DNA from: G021776435 sp046756245
Lineage (GTDB): Bacteria > Pseudomonadota > Alphaproteobacteria > Caulobacterales > Parvularculaceae
NCBI GenBank assembly: GCA_046756245.1
Contig: JBHHVZ010000024.1
Location: 1-32,456 of the forward strand
Reading direction: 5' to 3'
DNA length: 32,456 nt
Shown: positions 23,583-31,972 of the stretch, piece after piece
Position numbering within the stretch: position 1 is the stretch's first letter
Layout of the letters: each line of letters starts with the position of its first letter
The notes under the pieces: generated by a model
Databases searched by the model: none
Told to the model about the DNA's origin: nothing
Seen by the model: the letters and a program-made list of their open reading frames with translations, nothing else
Program-made: the position numbers and the translations under genes

Positions 23583-24593
23583 ATGAAACATTTTCTGACC
23601 ACCGCCGACTGGACCCGGGCCGAGCTTCAGGCGCTCGTCGACGAGGCGCGCCGGTTGAAGGCGGCGCCTCTTGGCGATGCGCTCAAGGGCAAGACCGTCG
23701 CGCTCCTCTTTCTCAACAACAGCCTGCGCACCCGCACTTCGTTCGAGGTCGGCGCGCGCCAGCTTGGCGGTCATGCGGTGATCCTGTCGCCTTCGGGCGG
23801 CATGTGGCCTTTGGAATTCGTGGACGGCGTCGTCATGGACGCCGAGCCCGAGGAGCACGCCAAAGAAGCCGCGAAGATTTTGTCGCATTATTGCGACATG
23901 ATCGGCATCCGCGCCTTCCCGAAATTCGAAAACTGGCGGGAAGACCGGAAGGACAGAATCCTCAACGCCTTTGCGAAATACGCTGACGTTCCCGTCATCA
24001 ATATGGAGACGATCACTCATCCCTGTCAGGAAATGGCGCATGTGATGAGCTTGCAGGAGCGGTTCGAGAAAGAAGGCCGCGGCGCGCTCGACGGCAAGAA
24101 GTTCGTTCTCACATGGGTCTGGCACCCCAAACCCCTGAACACCGCCGTCGCCAATTCGGCGCTGATGATCGCCGCCAAATTCGGGATGGAGGTGACGCTC
24201 TTATGTCCGCAGGAGGATTACCTGCTCGACATTCGCTACATGAACCAGGCCGCGCACGACGCGAAAGCGGGCGGCCGCAAGATCACTGTCACCCACGATA
24301 TCGAGCAAGCCTATGACGGCGCCGACGTCGTTTACGCCAAGAGCTGGGGCGCGATTCCGTTCTTCGGGAACTGGGCGGAGGAAAAACCGATCCGCGATCT
24401 TTACCGGCATTTCATCGTCGACGAGCAGAAGATTGCGCTCACTAATGACGCGCTCGTCTCGCACTGCCTGCCGATGCGGCGTAATGTGAAAATGACCGAC
24501 GCGGTGTTCGATTCAAAAAACTGTATTGCTTACGATGAAGCCGAAAACCGCCTGCACGTGCAAAAGGCGATCATGAAGGCGCTGGTGAAATGA
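23583..24593 (+). CDS. argF': N-acetylornithine carbamoyltransferase
   Basis: This cytosolic enzyme of arginine biosynthesis transfers the carbamoyl group to N-acetylornithine, giving N-acetylcitrulline; it replaces ordinary ornithine carbamoyltransferase. It has 336 residues. Carbamoyl-phosphate contacts are SLRTRTS (47-53) and HPCQ (146-149). The specificity loop reads WPLEF, with Glu78 matching the glutamate (Glu92 in Xanthomonas) that selects acetyl- over succinylornithine. HCLPMRRNVKMTD (294-306) contains Lys303, the equivalent of the carboxylated lysine of the Xanthomonas enzyme. The stop overlaps the next start (ATGA). The later deacetylase (acetylcitrulline deacetylase) is not in the window. 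Succinyl specificity is unlikely given the glutamate. Confidence 0.95.
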   Translation: MKHFLTTADWTRAELQALVDEARRLKAAPLGDALKGKTVALLFLNNSLRTRTSFEVGARQLGGHAVILSPSGGMWPLEFVDGVVMDAEPEEHAKEAAKILSHYCDMIGIRAFPKFENWREDRKDRILNAFAKYADVPVINMETITHPCQEMAHVMSLQERFEKEGRGALDGKKFVLTWVWHPKPLNTAVANSALMIAAKFGMEVTLLCPQEDYLLDIRYMNQAAHDAKAGGRKITVTHDIEQAYDGADVVYAKSWGAIPFFGNWAEEKPIRDLYRHFIVDEQKIALTNDALVSHCLPMRRNVKMTDAVFDSKNCIAYDEAENRLHVQKAIMKALVK

Positions 24594-25387
24594 TTAGGGT
24601 CGCAATGGCTGCCGGGCTTGCTTATTTTTGCGGTGCCACTTCGGCGTTAGGCCACGAGCACGATGCGCACTTGATTCCCGAGGACTCGGTATTTTCTCAG
24701 TACTATTTTGGGGGAGCCGTAAATCTTTCAACAAGCTACTACCTTAATGTTCTGGACGCTTTAAACGATGCCTATGCGCACGGAGTGTTTGCACGCGCAA
24801 TCGTCATCCCCTCATTCCAGAATGAGTATGCGGTCGCCATTGCAAAATCAGAATCGTCCTACCGGATCATTCATATAGAGGTGGATACGCATCTGTGGCT
24901 GTTTGAATCGCTCGAAGACTTGAAATCAGGCGCCGTTCGCATTGTTGACGATGACGACGGCAGCAAACTAGCTGCCGAGATTCGAGAGCTGGAAGAGTAT
25001 TTGCCAGAGAGTCCAGAGGACGTAAGCGTCACGCGTTGCGTGCGAGAAATTCCCTCTCAGTTGGGAAAAGACCTGTATGTCTTGTGGGCCGATATGTTGT
25101 ATCGCACTCGGTATCCTGATAAGCGCCCTGTCAACCCTGATGATGATATCGACGATATCGTTATCGGCGTTGATGGCATAACTTACCATTTTTCGTTCGA
25201 GTATTCGGATGGTCGGCTGACGGGGAAAGTGTGGAGCCCGGACAAGGATTCATCGACTGGAAAATTTGTGGCGATCACGAATTTGTTGCGCAAGGCGTGC
25301 CACGCTCCTGATGGCAAGAAAATACTTGACGAAATAGATCGCCAAATTGGTGAAATGAACCAAGAGTTGTCGAAGTCTGCTTACTGA
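24590..25387 (+). CDS. Secreted protein of unknown function inserted in the arg operon
   Basis: I do not recognise this 265-residue protein. It begins with a likely signal peptide (about 1-21, ending in ATSALG before HEHDAH) and so is probably periplasmic. The rest is acidic and mixed alpha/beta. It includes a HGVFARAIVIPSFQNEY segment, a paired acidic run (IVDDDDGSK; NPDDDIDDIVIG) and two cysteines (RCVREIP; KACHAPD) that could form a disulfide. Codon and base use differ sharply from the neighbours: by eye about half G+C against 60-65%, with many A/T-ending codons. It overlaps argF' by 4 bases (ATGA) and ends 4 bases before argB. It is therefore read from the arg transcript but has no visible link to arginine synthesis. 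Horizontal acquisition is likely. Confidence 0.8.
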   Translation: MIRVAMAAGLAYFCGATSALGHEHDAHLIPEDSVFSQYYFGGAVNLSTSYYLNVLDALNDAYAHGVFARAIVIPSFQNEYAVAIAKSESSYRIIHIEVDTHLWLFESLEDLKSGAVRIVDDDDGSKLAAEIRELEEYLPESPEDVSVTRCVREIPSQLGKDLYVLWADMLYRTRYPDKRPVNPDDDIDDIVIGVDGITYHFSFEYSDGRLTGKVWSPDKDSSTGKFVAITNLLRKACHAPDGKKILDEIDRQIGEMNQELSKSAY

Positions 25388-25391
25388 TTGA

Positions 25392-26714
25392 ATGCCAATG
25401 ACCTCCCGCCTCTCCACCCGCGCGACGATCGTCCAGTTGCTGTCGAACATGACCGACGGCAAGGAGATCCGCTCCTATTTGAACCGTTTCGCCGCGGTCG
25501 ATCAGTCGCGGTTTGCGGTGATCAAGATCGGCGGGGCGATCCTCGCCGAACAGCTCGAGGAAACCGCCGGGGCGCTCGCCTTCCTGCATACGGTGGGGCT
25601 CACTCCCATTGTATTGCATGGCGGCGGGCCACAGCTCGACGCGGCGCTCGCTGAGCGCGGCGTCGCGACGCAAAAAATCGACGGCTTGCGCGTCACGTCG
25701 GCGCAGGCGCTCGACGTCGCTCGCGATGTCTTCATCGGCGAGAATATCCGCCTCGTAGACGCCGTGCGCGCGCAAGGAGTCGACGCGCATTCGCTCGCCG
25801 CCGGCGCCATCGAAGCAGATTGTCTCGACAAGGACAAATACGGGTTTGTCGGCGAACCGACCGGCGTGCGGCTCGACCTTATCCGCTCGATCGTCGACTC
25901 CGGCGCCATTCCCATTCTCACCTGTCTCGGCCTCGCGCCCGGCGGCCAGCTTGTCAATGTCAACGCCGATGCGGCGACGCGGGCGCTGGTTCATGCGCTT
26001 CAGCCCATGAAGATTATCTTTCTGACCGGCGTCGGCGCGCTCCTGGGCGAAAACGGCGCGCCCATTCACTCGATCAACCTCGCCTCCGACTATGACGGTC
26101 TGATGGCGCAGGGATGGGTCGAGGGCGGCATGCGCCTGAAACTTGCCGAGATCAAAAGGCTTCTCGATGACGCGCCGCTCACCTCGTCGGTGTCGATCAC
26201 CAATCCGTCCGGTCTCGTCAAAGAACTCTTCACCCATGGAGGGTCGGGCACGCTCATTCGCAAGGGCGAGCTAATTCATACGGAAGCGGATAAATCCGCG
26301 ATCGACCGTGCGCGGCTCGAAGCGCTCGTCGAGGAGGCGTTCGGGCGCAAGCTCAATCCCGGCTGGTTCGACGGGCTCGATCTTCGCGCCGCGCATATAT
26401 CGGCGAGCTACCGGGCCGGCGCGGTGCTGACCCGGCACGACGACTTCATCTATCTCGACAAATTCGCCGTGCTCGAAGAAGCCCGCGGCGAGGGACTTGC
26501 CCGCACGGTCTGGCGGCGAGCGGCGGCGGAAACACCCGTTTTCTTCTGGCGTTCGCGCACCGAGAACGGCTTTAATGCGTTTTACGGCGACGTCGCGGAC
26601 GGCTCAGTGAAGCATGGAGAGTGGACGATATTCTGGATCGGCGAATCCGATTTTCAGCGGCTCGAACGGGTTGCTGCGCGCGTCGCCGCGCTCCCCGACT
26701 CATTTATGGAATAA
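25392..26714 (+). CDS. argB: Bifunctional N-acetylglutamate synthase/kinase
   Basis: This fused enzyme, 440 residues, carries out the first two steps of arginine synthesis. The N-terminal amino-acid-kinase domain (about 1-285) has FAVIKIGGAIL, HGGGPQLDAAL and NVNADAATRAL for N-acetylglutamate phosphorylation. The C-terminal GNAT domain (about 295-440) has FIYLDKFAVLEEARGEGLAR, an acetyl-CoA-binding site of the vertebrate-like NAGS type, and FFWRSRTENGFNAFYGD. The layout matches the NAGS/K proteins of Xanthomonas campestris and Maricaulis maris, which are inhibited by arginine. ATG at 25392 or 25398 may be used; neither has a clear ribosome-binding site. It lies between the foreign-looking gene and argC, whose start is 4 bases after its stop. 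Confidence 0.94.
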   Translation: MPMTSRLSTRATIVQLLSNMTDGKEIRSYLNRFAAVDQSRFAVIKIGGAILAEQLEETAGALAFLHTVGLTPIVLHGGGPQLDAALAERGVATQKIDGLRVTSAQALDVARDVFIGENIRLVDAVRAQGVDAHSLAAGAIEADCLDKDKYGFVGEPTGVRLDLIRSIVDSGAIPILTCLGLAPGGQLVNVNADAATRALVHALQPMKIIFLTGVGALLGENGAPIHSINLASDYDGLMAQGWVEGGMRLKLAEIKRLLDDAPLTSSVSITNPSGLVKELFTHGGSGTLIRKGELIHTEADKSAIDRARLEALVEEAFGRKLNPGWFDGLDLRAAHISASYRAGAVLTRHDDFIYLDKFAVLEEARGEGLARTVWRRAAAETPVFFWRSRTENGFNAFYGDVADGSVKHGEWTIFWIGESDFQRLERVAARVAALPDSFME

Positions 26715-26718
26715 CGCC

Positions 26719-27666
26719 ATGAGCGAGCCTTATCTTGTCGGTCTTATCGGGGCGCGCGGTTACGCCGGCGCCGAACTCTTGCATCTCATCGCGGTGCATC
26801 CCGAGCTGATGCTCGGCTACGCCGTCAGCCGCGAATGGGCAGGCCGCAAAGTTTGCGAAATCTCGCCAGACATTCTCGACGAGGCGATCTTTGAGGCGCT
26901 TACGCCGGAAGAAGCCGCCGCCCGCCGCGCCCATGTGGTCGTCCTTGCTTTGCCGGACGGCGCCGGCGCGCCTTACATAGAGGCGATCAACCGCCTCGCG
27001 CCAGACGACATCATTATTGATCTGTCAGCGGATCATCGTTTCGATGATGACTGGGCTTACGGCCTGCCGGAACTCAACCGGACTAAAATCGCCGGCGTGC
27101 GGCGCATCGCCAATCCGGGCTGTTATGCGACGGCGATGCAGTTGGCGCTCGCGCCCCTGGTTTCGCGCCTCGATGGCGTTCCCGCCGTGTTCGGCGTTTC
27201 CGGCTATTCCGGAGCAGGCGCGACGCCGTCCCCGCGCAACGACGCCGAGCGGCTGAAAGACAATCTCATGCCCTACAAACTGGTCGGGCATAACCACGAG
27301 CGCGAGGCGCCGCGTCATCTCGGCGTTCCGGTCCGTTTCATGCCGCATGTGCATCCGGCTTTTCGCGGCCTTATCGCCAGTTGCCACGTTCCGCTCGCCG
27401 AGCCGCTCGACCGCGAGGCGCTGAAGCAGATCTATGTCGACGCCTATAAAGACGAACCGCTGATCGGACTCGCCGACGCGCCGCCGGAGCTGAAAGACAT
27501 GGCGGGAGCGTCCGGCGTCCTCATCGGCGGCTTCGACGTCAGCGCCGACGGGAGGAACGCCGTCGTCGTCGCGGCCGAAGACAATCTTCTCAAAGGCGCC
27601 GCCGTGCAGGCGATGCAGAATCTCAATCTGGCCCTCGGCCTTCCCGAGCTTTGCGGCCTCGTTTAA
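26719..27666 (+). CDS. argC: N-acetyl-gamma-glutamyl-phosphate reductase
   Basis: This is the NADPH-dependent reductase that makes N-acetylglutamate semialdehyde, the third arginine step. It has 315 residues from the ATG at 26719; a longer frame from 26614 lies inside argB. The nucleotide-binding loop is GARGYAG (11-17), and the catalytic cysteine is Cys135 in ANPGCYATAMQL. The C-terminal half has HNHEREAPRHLG and MPHVHPAFRGL, which carry the conserved histidines of the active site. Its stop is 10 bases from the convergent metallopeptidase gene. With argF' and argB-NAGS it forms a compact arg cluster. Confidence 0.96.
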   Translation: MSEPYLVGLIGARGYAGAELLHLIAVHPELMLGYAVSREWAGRKVCEISPDILDEAIFEALTPEEAAARRAHVVVLALPDGAGAPYIEAINRLAPDDIIIDLSADHRFDDDWAYGLPELNRTKIAGVRRIANPGCYATAMQLALAPLVSRLDGVPAVFGVSGYSGAGATPSPRNDAERLKDNLMPYKLVGHNHEREAPRHLGVPVRFMPHVHPAFRGLIASCHVPLAEPLDREALKQIYVDAYKDEPLIGLADAPPELKDMAGASGVLIGGFDVSADGRNAVVVAAEDNLLKGAAVQAMQNLNLALGLPELCGLV

Positions 27667-27676
27667 CCGCCGCTGA

Positions 27677-28102
27677 CTACAACTCCGCACCCTCTTCGAT
27701 GGCGTGCATGTCGTCGTCGGAGAGGCCGAAGTGGTGGCCGATTTCATGGACGAGGACGTGGGCGATAAGCGCGCCGAGCGTTACGTCGCCGCGCTCGATC
27801 CATTCCTCGAGGATCGGACGCCGATAGAGCCGGACGTGGTCTGGAAAGGCGACCGGATCGGACACCGACTTCTCCGTCACATCGACGCCCTCGTAAAGGC
27901 CGGTCAGTTCGAACGGATCGTCAATGCCGAGTCCGGCGAGGACGTCTTCCTCGGCGAAGTCGGCGACGGCGATCACGACATTGCCGCACAGCGCGCGAAA
28001 ATTTTCCGGCATCGACGCATAAGCATCGCGCGCCAGCGCCTCGAACTGCGCCAGGTTGGGCGGGGTCGTATAATTCCAAGGATCAGTCTTCATGGCGTTC
28101 AT
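27677..28102 (-). CDS. Zincin-like metallopeptidase family protein
   Basis: This small protein, 141 residues from the ATG at 28102 or 138 from 28093, is of the Zincin_1 (DUF1025) family. The zinc-binding HEIGHH lies in LVHEIGHHFGLSDDDMHAIE near the C-terminus, with the catalytic Glu. The N-terminal part has the family pattern ALARDAYASMPENFRAL and the DLTGLYEG-like segment ELTGLYEGVDVTEKS. Cellular role and substrate are not established to my knowledge. A longer frame starting at 28231 runs through a palindromic repeat and is rejected. The repeat ends just before the ATG, and its GGGATGAC lies about where a ribosome-binding site would be. Confidence 0.85.
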   Translation of the reverse strand: MNAMKTDPWNYTTPPNLAQFEALARDAYASMPENFRALCGNVVIAVADFAEEDVLAGLGIDDPFELTGLYEGVDVTEKSVSDPVAFPDHVRLYRRPILEEWIERGDVTLGALIAHVLVHEIGHHFGLSDDDMHAIEEGAEL

Positions 28103-28108
28103 CACGGC

Positions 28109-28185
28109 GTCATCCCGGATGCATAGCAGCATCTTTGATGATGCAATGCTGCCTGCCCTCGACTTGATCGAGGGATCCGGGATCT
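28109..28185. repeat. REP-type palindrome upstream of the metallopeptidase
   Basis: GTCATCCCGGATGCATAGCA opens and a matching ATCCGGGATCT closes this segment. Inside are GCATAGCAGCAT...ATGATGC...GCTGC and CTCGACTTGATCGAG palindromes. It resembles the modules of the composite repeats at 1676 and 3092 (GTCATTCCGGG ends) but is a single module of a different subtype. The remaining bases up to the serine hydrolase stop (28259) hold nothing I can recognise. Confidence 0.75.
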
Positions 28186-28258
28186 GAAATAGAGCGGTCC
28201 CGTGACTGCAAAGCAGCGCTGCGCGCTGCATTGCGCACGGTATGACGTTGAATTTCCG

Positions 28259-29656
28259 TCATGGCGCGGCGGCGTCCGGCGGATTTCCGACTGCGTCGTA
28301 AATCGCCCCGATAAGCGGCGCCACGATATCGATCGGAACGCCTTCCCGGGTCATGCCGGTGCGCACGATGACGGCGCGCTTCGACGGTATGATGAACACA
28401 TACTGACCCTCATGGCCGGCCATAAAATAGACGCTTTCCGGCAGGCCGGGCAGAAAGCGCTTGCGAGCGTCGTTCCCATCGCCGTCGCCGTCGCGATTGA
28501 GCCAGAAATGCGCGCCGTACTGACCGTCCGAAGCAGGCGTCGGGGCTGAAACATAATCGGTCCATCCTTCCGGCAAGATGCGCCGCCCCTCCCAGACGCT
28601 GTCCTGCAGGTAGAGTTGGCCAAGCCGCGCCCAGTCGCGCGCGGCGGCGTAAACGAACGACGAACCAATCGGGTTGCCGTCCGCATCCGTTTCCAGAACG
28701 AAGCTTGTCGCGCCGATCGGATCGAAAATCGCTTCGCGCGCAAAGACGTAAAGGTCGATCCCGCGCTCCTTGAGGGTTGCGCGCAATGTGCGGGCGACGA
28801 GATTGGTCGTGCCGCTCGAATAGGCCCAGACGTCGCCTGGCGCATGCGCCAGCGGTTGCTTTGCGGCGACCTCGCCGGCGTCGGAGGCGGCGAAAAGCAT
28901 GCGATTCACGTCCGAAAGCGGATCGTCATAGTCCTCGGCGAATTCGAGGCCGCTTTGCATGCGCAAGAGATCGTTCCAGGTGATCGCTGCGCGCGGATCG
29001 CCCTCTTTCCATTCGGCGACAGGCGCGGGCGCATCGACGTCCACATAACCTTTCAAAACGGCGGCGCCGACAAGCGTTGCAATGACGCTTTTGCCCATCG
29101 ACCAGCTCAGAAACGCCGTGTCGGCGTCGAAACCCGGCGCATAACGTTCGGCGACAATCTTGCCGTCGACGGCGACAAGAAGCGCTCTATGATTTGCGTC
29201 GTTAGAATTGAACGCGCCGTCGAGCGCGGCAGTGAGCGCGTCATAGTCCACACCGGCAAGCGGACGCTTTGATGCTGCCTTCGCCTCAGGCCAGGGATCT
29301 ACGGCGCGCGCCGGGAGCGATTCGGGAAGCTCGGCGAGGCCGCTTCCGTTTGCGAGCGCGCAACCATAGCCGTCTCGATAAACCGCCCTGGCCCGCCCGA
29401 AACCCAACAGGGAAGCGTCCACACGCTGTTGCTTATGCCTGACGGTGACGCCGATCTTTTCCAGCATCGGGTCGATCCCGTCGAAATCGCTCGCCAAAAC
29501 GGCGTTTTGATCTCGCCCGGCGACAAAAACTTCCGAGCATAAAACCTTCGCCTTGTAGCCGGCCCCGACCCGGGCGAGCCCATCAATCTGAATAGCGGCT
29601 AAAGCGGCGATGCATGTGACCAAGGCGACGGCCCCGAGTATGATCCATTGTCGCAT
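28259..29656 (-). CDS. Class C beta-lactamase-family serine hydrolase
   Basis: This 465-residue exported or membrane-anchored hydrolase has a hydrophobic N-terminus (3-24). The catalytic SxxK is Ser186-Met-Gly-Lys189. The second motif is Tyr279-Ser-Ser (AYSSGTTNL), of the NylB/EstB type. The third is probably GHEGQYVF near 414-421. Proteins of this group include esterases, peptidases and 6-aminohexanoate-dimer hydrolase, so a beta-lactam target is not implied. An AGGAGG sequence about 9 bases before the ATG supports the start. The first 130 residues, before the hydrolase domain proper, are not recognised. It is followed by a REP-type repeat and the metallopeptidase gene in the same direction. 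Confidence 0.9.
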   Translation of the reverse strand: MRQWIILGAVALVTCIAALAAIQIDGLARVGAGYKAKVLCSEVFVAGRDQNAVLASDFDGIDPMLEKIGVTVRHKQQRVDASLLGFGRARAVYRDGYGCALANGSGLAELPESLPARAVDPWPEAKAASKRPLAGVDYDALTAALDGAFNSNDANHRALLVAVDGKIVAERYAPGFDADTAFLSWSMGKSVIATLVGAAVLKGYVDVDAPAPVAEWKEGDPRAAITWNDLLRMQSGLEFAEDYDDPLSDVNRMLFAASDAGEVAAKQPLAHAPGDVWAYSSGTTNLVARTLRATLKERGIDLYVFAREAIFDPIGATSFVLETDADGNPIGSSFVYAAARDWARLGQLYLQDSVWEGRRILPEGWTDYVSAPTPASDGQYGAHFWLNRDGDGDGNDARKRFLPGLPESVYFMAGHEGQYVFIIPSKRAVIVRTGMTREGVPIDIVAPLIGAIYDAVGNPPDAAAP

Positions 29657-29716
29657 GTCCGATTCCTCCTGGCGGCGCGCAGCATAACCGCCCGCGCGGG
29701 GAAGCGAAAAGCGTCG

Positions 29717-29722
29717 TATAAT
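29717..29722 (+). promoter_or_regulatory. Possible -10 box of the CoA-transferase operon
   Basis: TATAAT at 29717-29722 lies 108 bases before the GTG start in the divergent gap. No -35 hexamer is evident at the normal spacing. A stem-loop (GCCCCG at 29777-29782 with CGGGGC at 29799-29804) lies in the resulting leader, 26 bases before the start. Confidence 0.3.
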
Positions 29723-29830
29723 GAGCCGCCTGCCCGGCGGGCCTCTTTCGGGCGCGGCGGGCCCGGCCGTGTGGACGCCCCGCCGATTTTGCGCTAGTCG
29801 GGGCCCCGCGTAACCAAAGAGGCTTCCCCC

Positions 29831-30535
29831 GTGCGGAAAATCTATAAAGATGCCGCTGGCGCTCTCGACGGGCTGCTTTTCGACGGCATGACGATTATGG
29901 CCGGCGGATTCGGACTATGCGGCATTCCCGAAAATCTCATTCTGGCTCTACGCGACAGCGGCGTGAAGGACCTTACGATTATCTCCAACAACGCCGGCGT
30001 CGATGATTTCGGACTGGGACTGTTGCTCGAGACCCGGCAGGTCAAGAAGATGATCAGCTCCTATGTCGGCGAGAACAAGGAGTTCGAGCGCCAGTTTCTT
30101 TCCGGCGAGCTCGAGCTTGAGTTTAATCCGCAAGGAACGCTCGCCGAACGCTGCCGGGCCGGCGGCGCCGGAATTCCCGGCTTCTACACCAAGACCGGCG
30201 TCGGCACGATGATCGCCGAAGGCAAGGAGCACAAGGAGTTCGACGGCGAGACATACATTCTCGAAACCGGACTTGTCGCCGACCTTTCGATCGTCAAGGC
30301 GTGGAAAGGCGACGAGCAGGGCAATCTCGTTTATCGAAAGACTGCGCGCAATTTCAATCCGATGATGGCGACGGCCGGCAAGACCACCGTCGCCGAAATC
30401 GAAGAACTCGTCCCGCTCGGCTCGCTCGATCCCGATTGCATCCACACGCCCGGCATATTCGTTCAGCGTATCATCGAGGGCGCGCATGAAAAACGCATCG
30501 AACAGCGCACCGTCCGTCAGAGGGAGACCGCCTGA
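29831..30535 (+). CDS. scoA: 3-oxoacid CoA-transferase subunit A
   Basis: This is the alpha subunit of a succinyl-CoA:3-ketoacid CoA-transferase, which activates acetoacetate to acetoacetyl-CoA. It has 234 residues, starting at a GTG with AGAGG about 7 bases upstream. Conserved segments are GGFGLCGIPENLI (26-38), LTIISNNAG, GTLAERCRAGGAGIPGFYT and VKAWKGDEQGN. The stop overlaps the next start by 1 base (TGATG), so the two subunits are made together. Subunit B carries the catalytic glutamate. The pair probably serves ketone-body or polyhydroxybutyrate turnover. Confidence 0.95.
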   Translation: MRKIYKDAAGALDGLLFDGMTIMAGGFGLCGIPENLILALRDSGVKDLTIISNNAGVDDFGLGLLLETRQVKKMISSYVGENKEFERQFLSGELELEFNPQGTLAERCRAGGAGIPGFYTKTGVGTMIAEGKEHKEFDGETYILETGLVADLSIVKAWKGDEQGNLVYRKTARNFNPMMATAGKTTVAEIEELVPLGSLDPDCIHTPGIFVQRIIEGAHEKRIEQRTVRQRETA

Positions 30536-31188
30536 TGCCCAACTCAACGCAAGGATGGGACCGCAATCAGATGGCTGCGCGCGCTGCGAAAGAATTGCAT
30601 GACGGGTTCTACGTCAATCTCGGCATCGGCATTCCGACGCTGGTCGCCAACTACATCCCTGAGGGCGTCGACGTGACGCTGCAGTCGGAAAACGGCATGC
30701 TCGGCATGGGGCCGTTTCCGTATGAGGATGAAATCGACGCCGACCTCATCAACGCCGGCAAGCAGACCATCACCGAGCTTCGCCGCACGTCCTATTTTTC
30801 CTCGGCCGATTCGTTTGGAATGATCCGAGGCGGCCATATCGATCTGGCCATTCTCGGCGCCATGGAGGTGTCGGAAAAAGGCGATCTCGCCAACTGGATG
30901 ATCCCCGGCAAGCTCGTCAAGGGTATGGGCGGGGCGATGGACCTCGTCGCCGGCGTCAAGAAAGTCGTCGTCGTCATGGATCACACGTCAAAATCCGGCG
31001 CCCCGAAAATCCTCAAAGAATGCACGTTGCCGCTCACCGGAACCCATGTGGTCGACATGATCATCACCAATCTCGGCGTCTTCAACGCCAGGCGCGGCGA
31101 AAGCCTGGCGCTCGTCGAACTGGCGCCGGGCGTAACCGTCGACGACGTCAAGGCGGCGACGGAGGCGTCATTCGAGGTGGCTGTTTAA
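30535..31188 (+). CDS. scoB: 3-oxoacid CoA-transferase subunit B
   Basis: This is the beta subunit of the CoA-transferase, 217 residues. Glu52 in SENGMLGMGP is the catalytic glutamate that forms the covalent CoA thioester. Further conserved segments are YVNLGIGIPTLV, GGHIDLAILGAMEV and the GMGGAMDLV motif. GAGG precedes the start codon at the end of scoA. The gene ends 7 bases before the convergent TonB-like gene, with no terminator visible between them. Confidence 0.96.
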   Translation: MPNSTQGWDRNQMAARAAKELHDGFYVNLGIGIPTLVANYIPEGVDVTLQSENGMLGMGPFPYEDEIDADLINAGKQTITELRRTSYFSSADSFGMIRGGHIDLAILGAMEVSEKGDLANWMIPGKLVKGMGGAMDLVAGVKKVVVVMDHTSKSGAPKILKECTLPLTGTHVVDMIITNLGVFNARRGESLALVELAPGVTVDDVKAATEASFEVAV

Positions 31189-31195
31189 TCGTCCA

Positions 31196-31783
31196 TCATT
31201 CTTCGAGCCGGAAACTCACTGCCGAGACGACATTATATCGCATGACCGGTTTGCCGTTCGCATCGGTGGCGGGCGAATATTTCCATTGCGTTACTGAACG
31301 AAGCACCGCGCGATTGAAGCAGGAATCCGGGCTGTCGATTATCCGGACATTCACCACGTCGCCCTCGGGCGTGACGTCGAACTGAACGAGGACGCTGCCT
31401 TCGACGCCGCGCGCAAGACACCGTTGCGGATAGACCGGCCTTGTTCTGATGATCGGACCGTCATAGCCGCCGGTTCCCACGGTCGGCGCGCCAGCGTTTA
31501 TTTTTCGCGGCGGCAGAGTAACTGTCGGCCCGTCCGGTGTCTGACGGCCAGCGGGCGGAATATAGATGTCCGGCGGATCCGTTTCCGTGGGGGTGGGACG
31601 TTTCTGTTTGTCCGCCCGCGGCTCAGTCGGTTTCATCTGCGCAGTAATGACGGGCGGAGCGGTCGTCTTTGCTTTTTGAAGAACCGGGCCTTCCGTGCGG
31701 ATGAAACTCGACATCATCGCAAACAGGCCAAGCGTGACGATCGCCGCAAGGGGCATGACGAAAGTCAGTCTAAAGAGGTTCAT
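31196..31783 (-). CDS. TonB-like energy transducer
   Basis: This 195-residue protein has one N-terminal membrane segment (about 5-27) and a Pro/Thr/Lys-rich periplasmic linker (about 30-105). A C-terminal TonB domain (about 108-195) follows, with RTRPVYPQRCLARGVEGSVL, FDVTPEGDVVNVRIIDS and AVLRSVTQWKYSPA. It would pass proton-motive energy to outer-membrane receptors. Cys122 and Cys155 are conserved in a subgroup of such proteins and could form a disulfide. The linker is short. No ExbB/ExbD or receptor genes are in the window. A GGGAG sequence about 8 bases before the ATG supports the start. Confidence 0.88.
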   Translation of the reverse strand: MNLFRLTFVMPLAAIVTLGLFAMMSSFIRTEGPVLQKAKTTAPPVITAQMKPTEPRADKQKRPTPTETDPPDIYIPPAGRQTPDGPTVTLPPRKINAGAPTVGTGGYDGPIIRTRPVYPQRCLARGVEGSVLVQFDVTPEGDVVNVRIIDSPDSCFNRAVLRSVTQWKYSPATDANGKPVMRYNVVSAVSFRLEE

Positions 31784-31972
31784 GGGCGCGCTCCCGTATG
31801 TTCGCCTTGGGCCGTTCGCCCGAAGGCTTTTATGGCGCGGCCATCGAACCGGTAACGCAGCGCACTTTCGATCGCCGCCTGTCGATGACGGGAGATTACT
31901 TTATTCGCGAAAAAAGCGCAAAAACTTCACTGTTGAGTGTAATATAGTTGCAGATGAATCAAATTCATCGCC

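Noticed and set aside
26614..26718. Longer N-terminus for ArgC
   Set aside because: It is out of frame within argB. The ATG at 26719 gives the family's normal N-terminus with the NADP-binding loop at residues 11-17.
27704..28126. 140-codon frame on the plus strand
   Set aside because: It is antisense to the metallopeptidase, which has a clear HEIGHH zinc motif.
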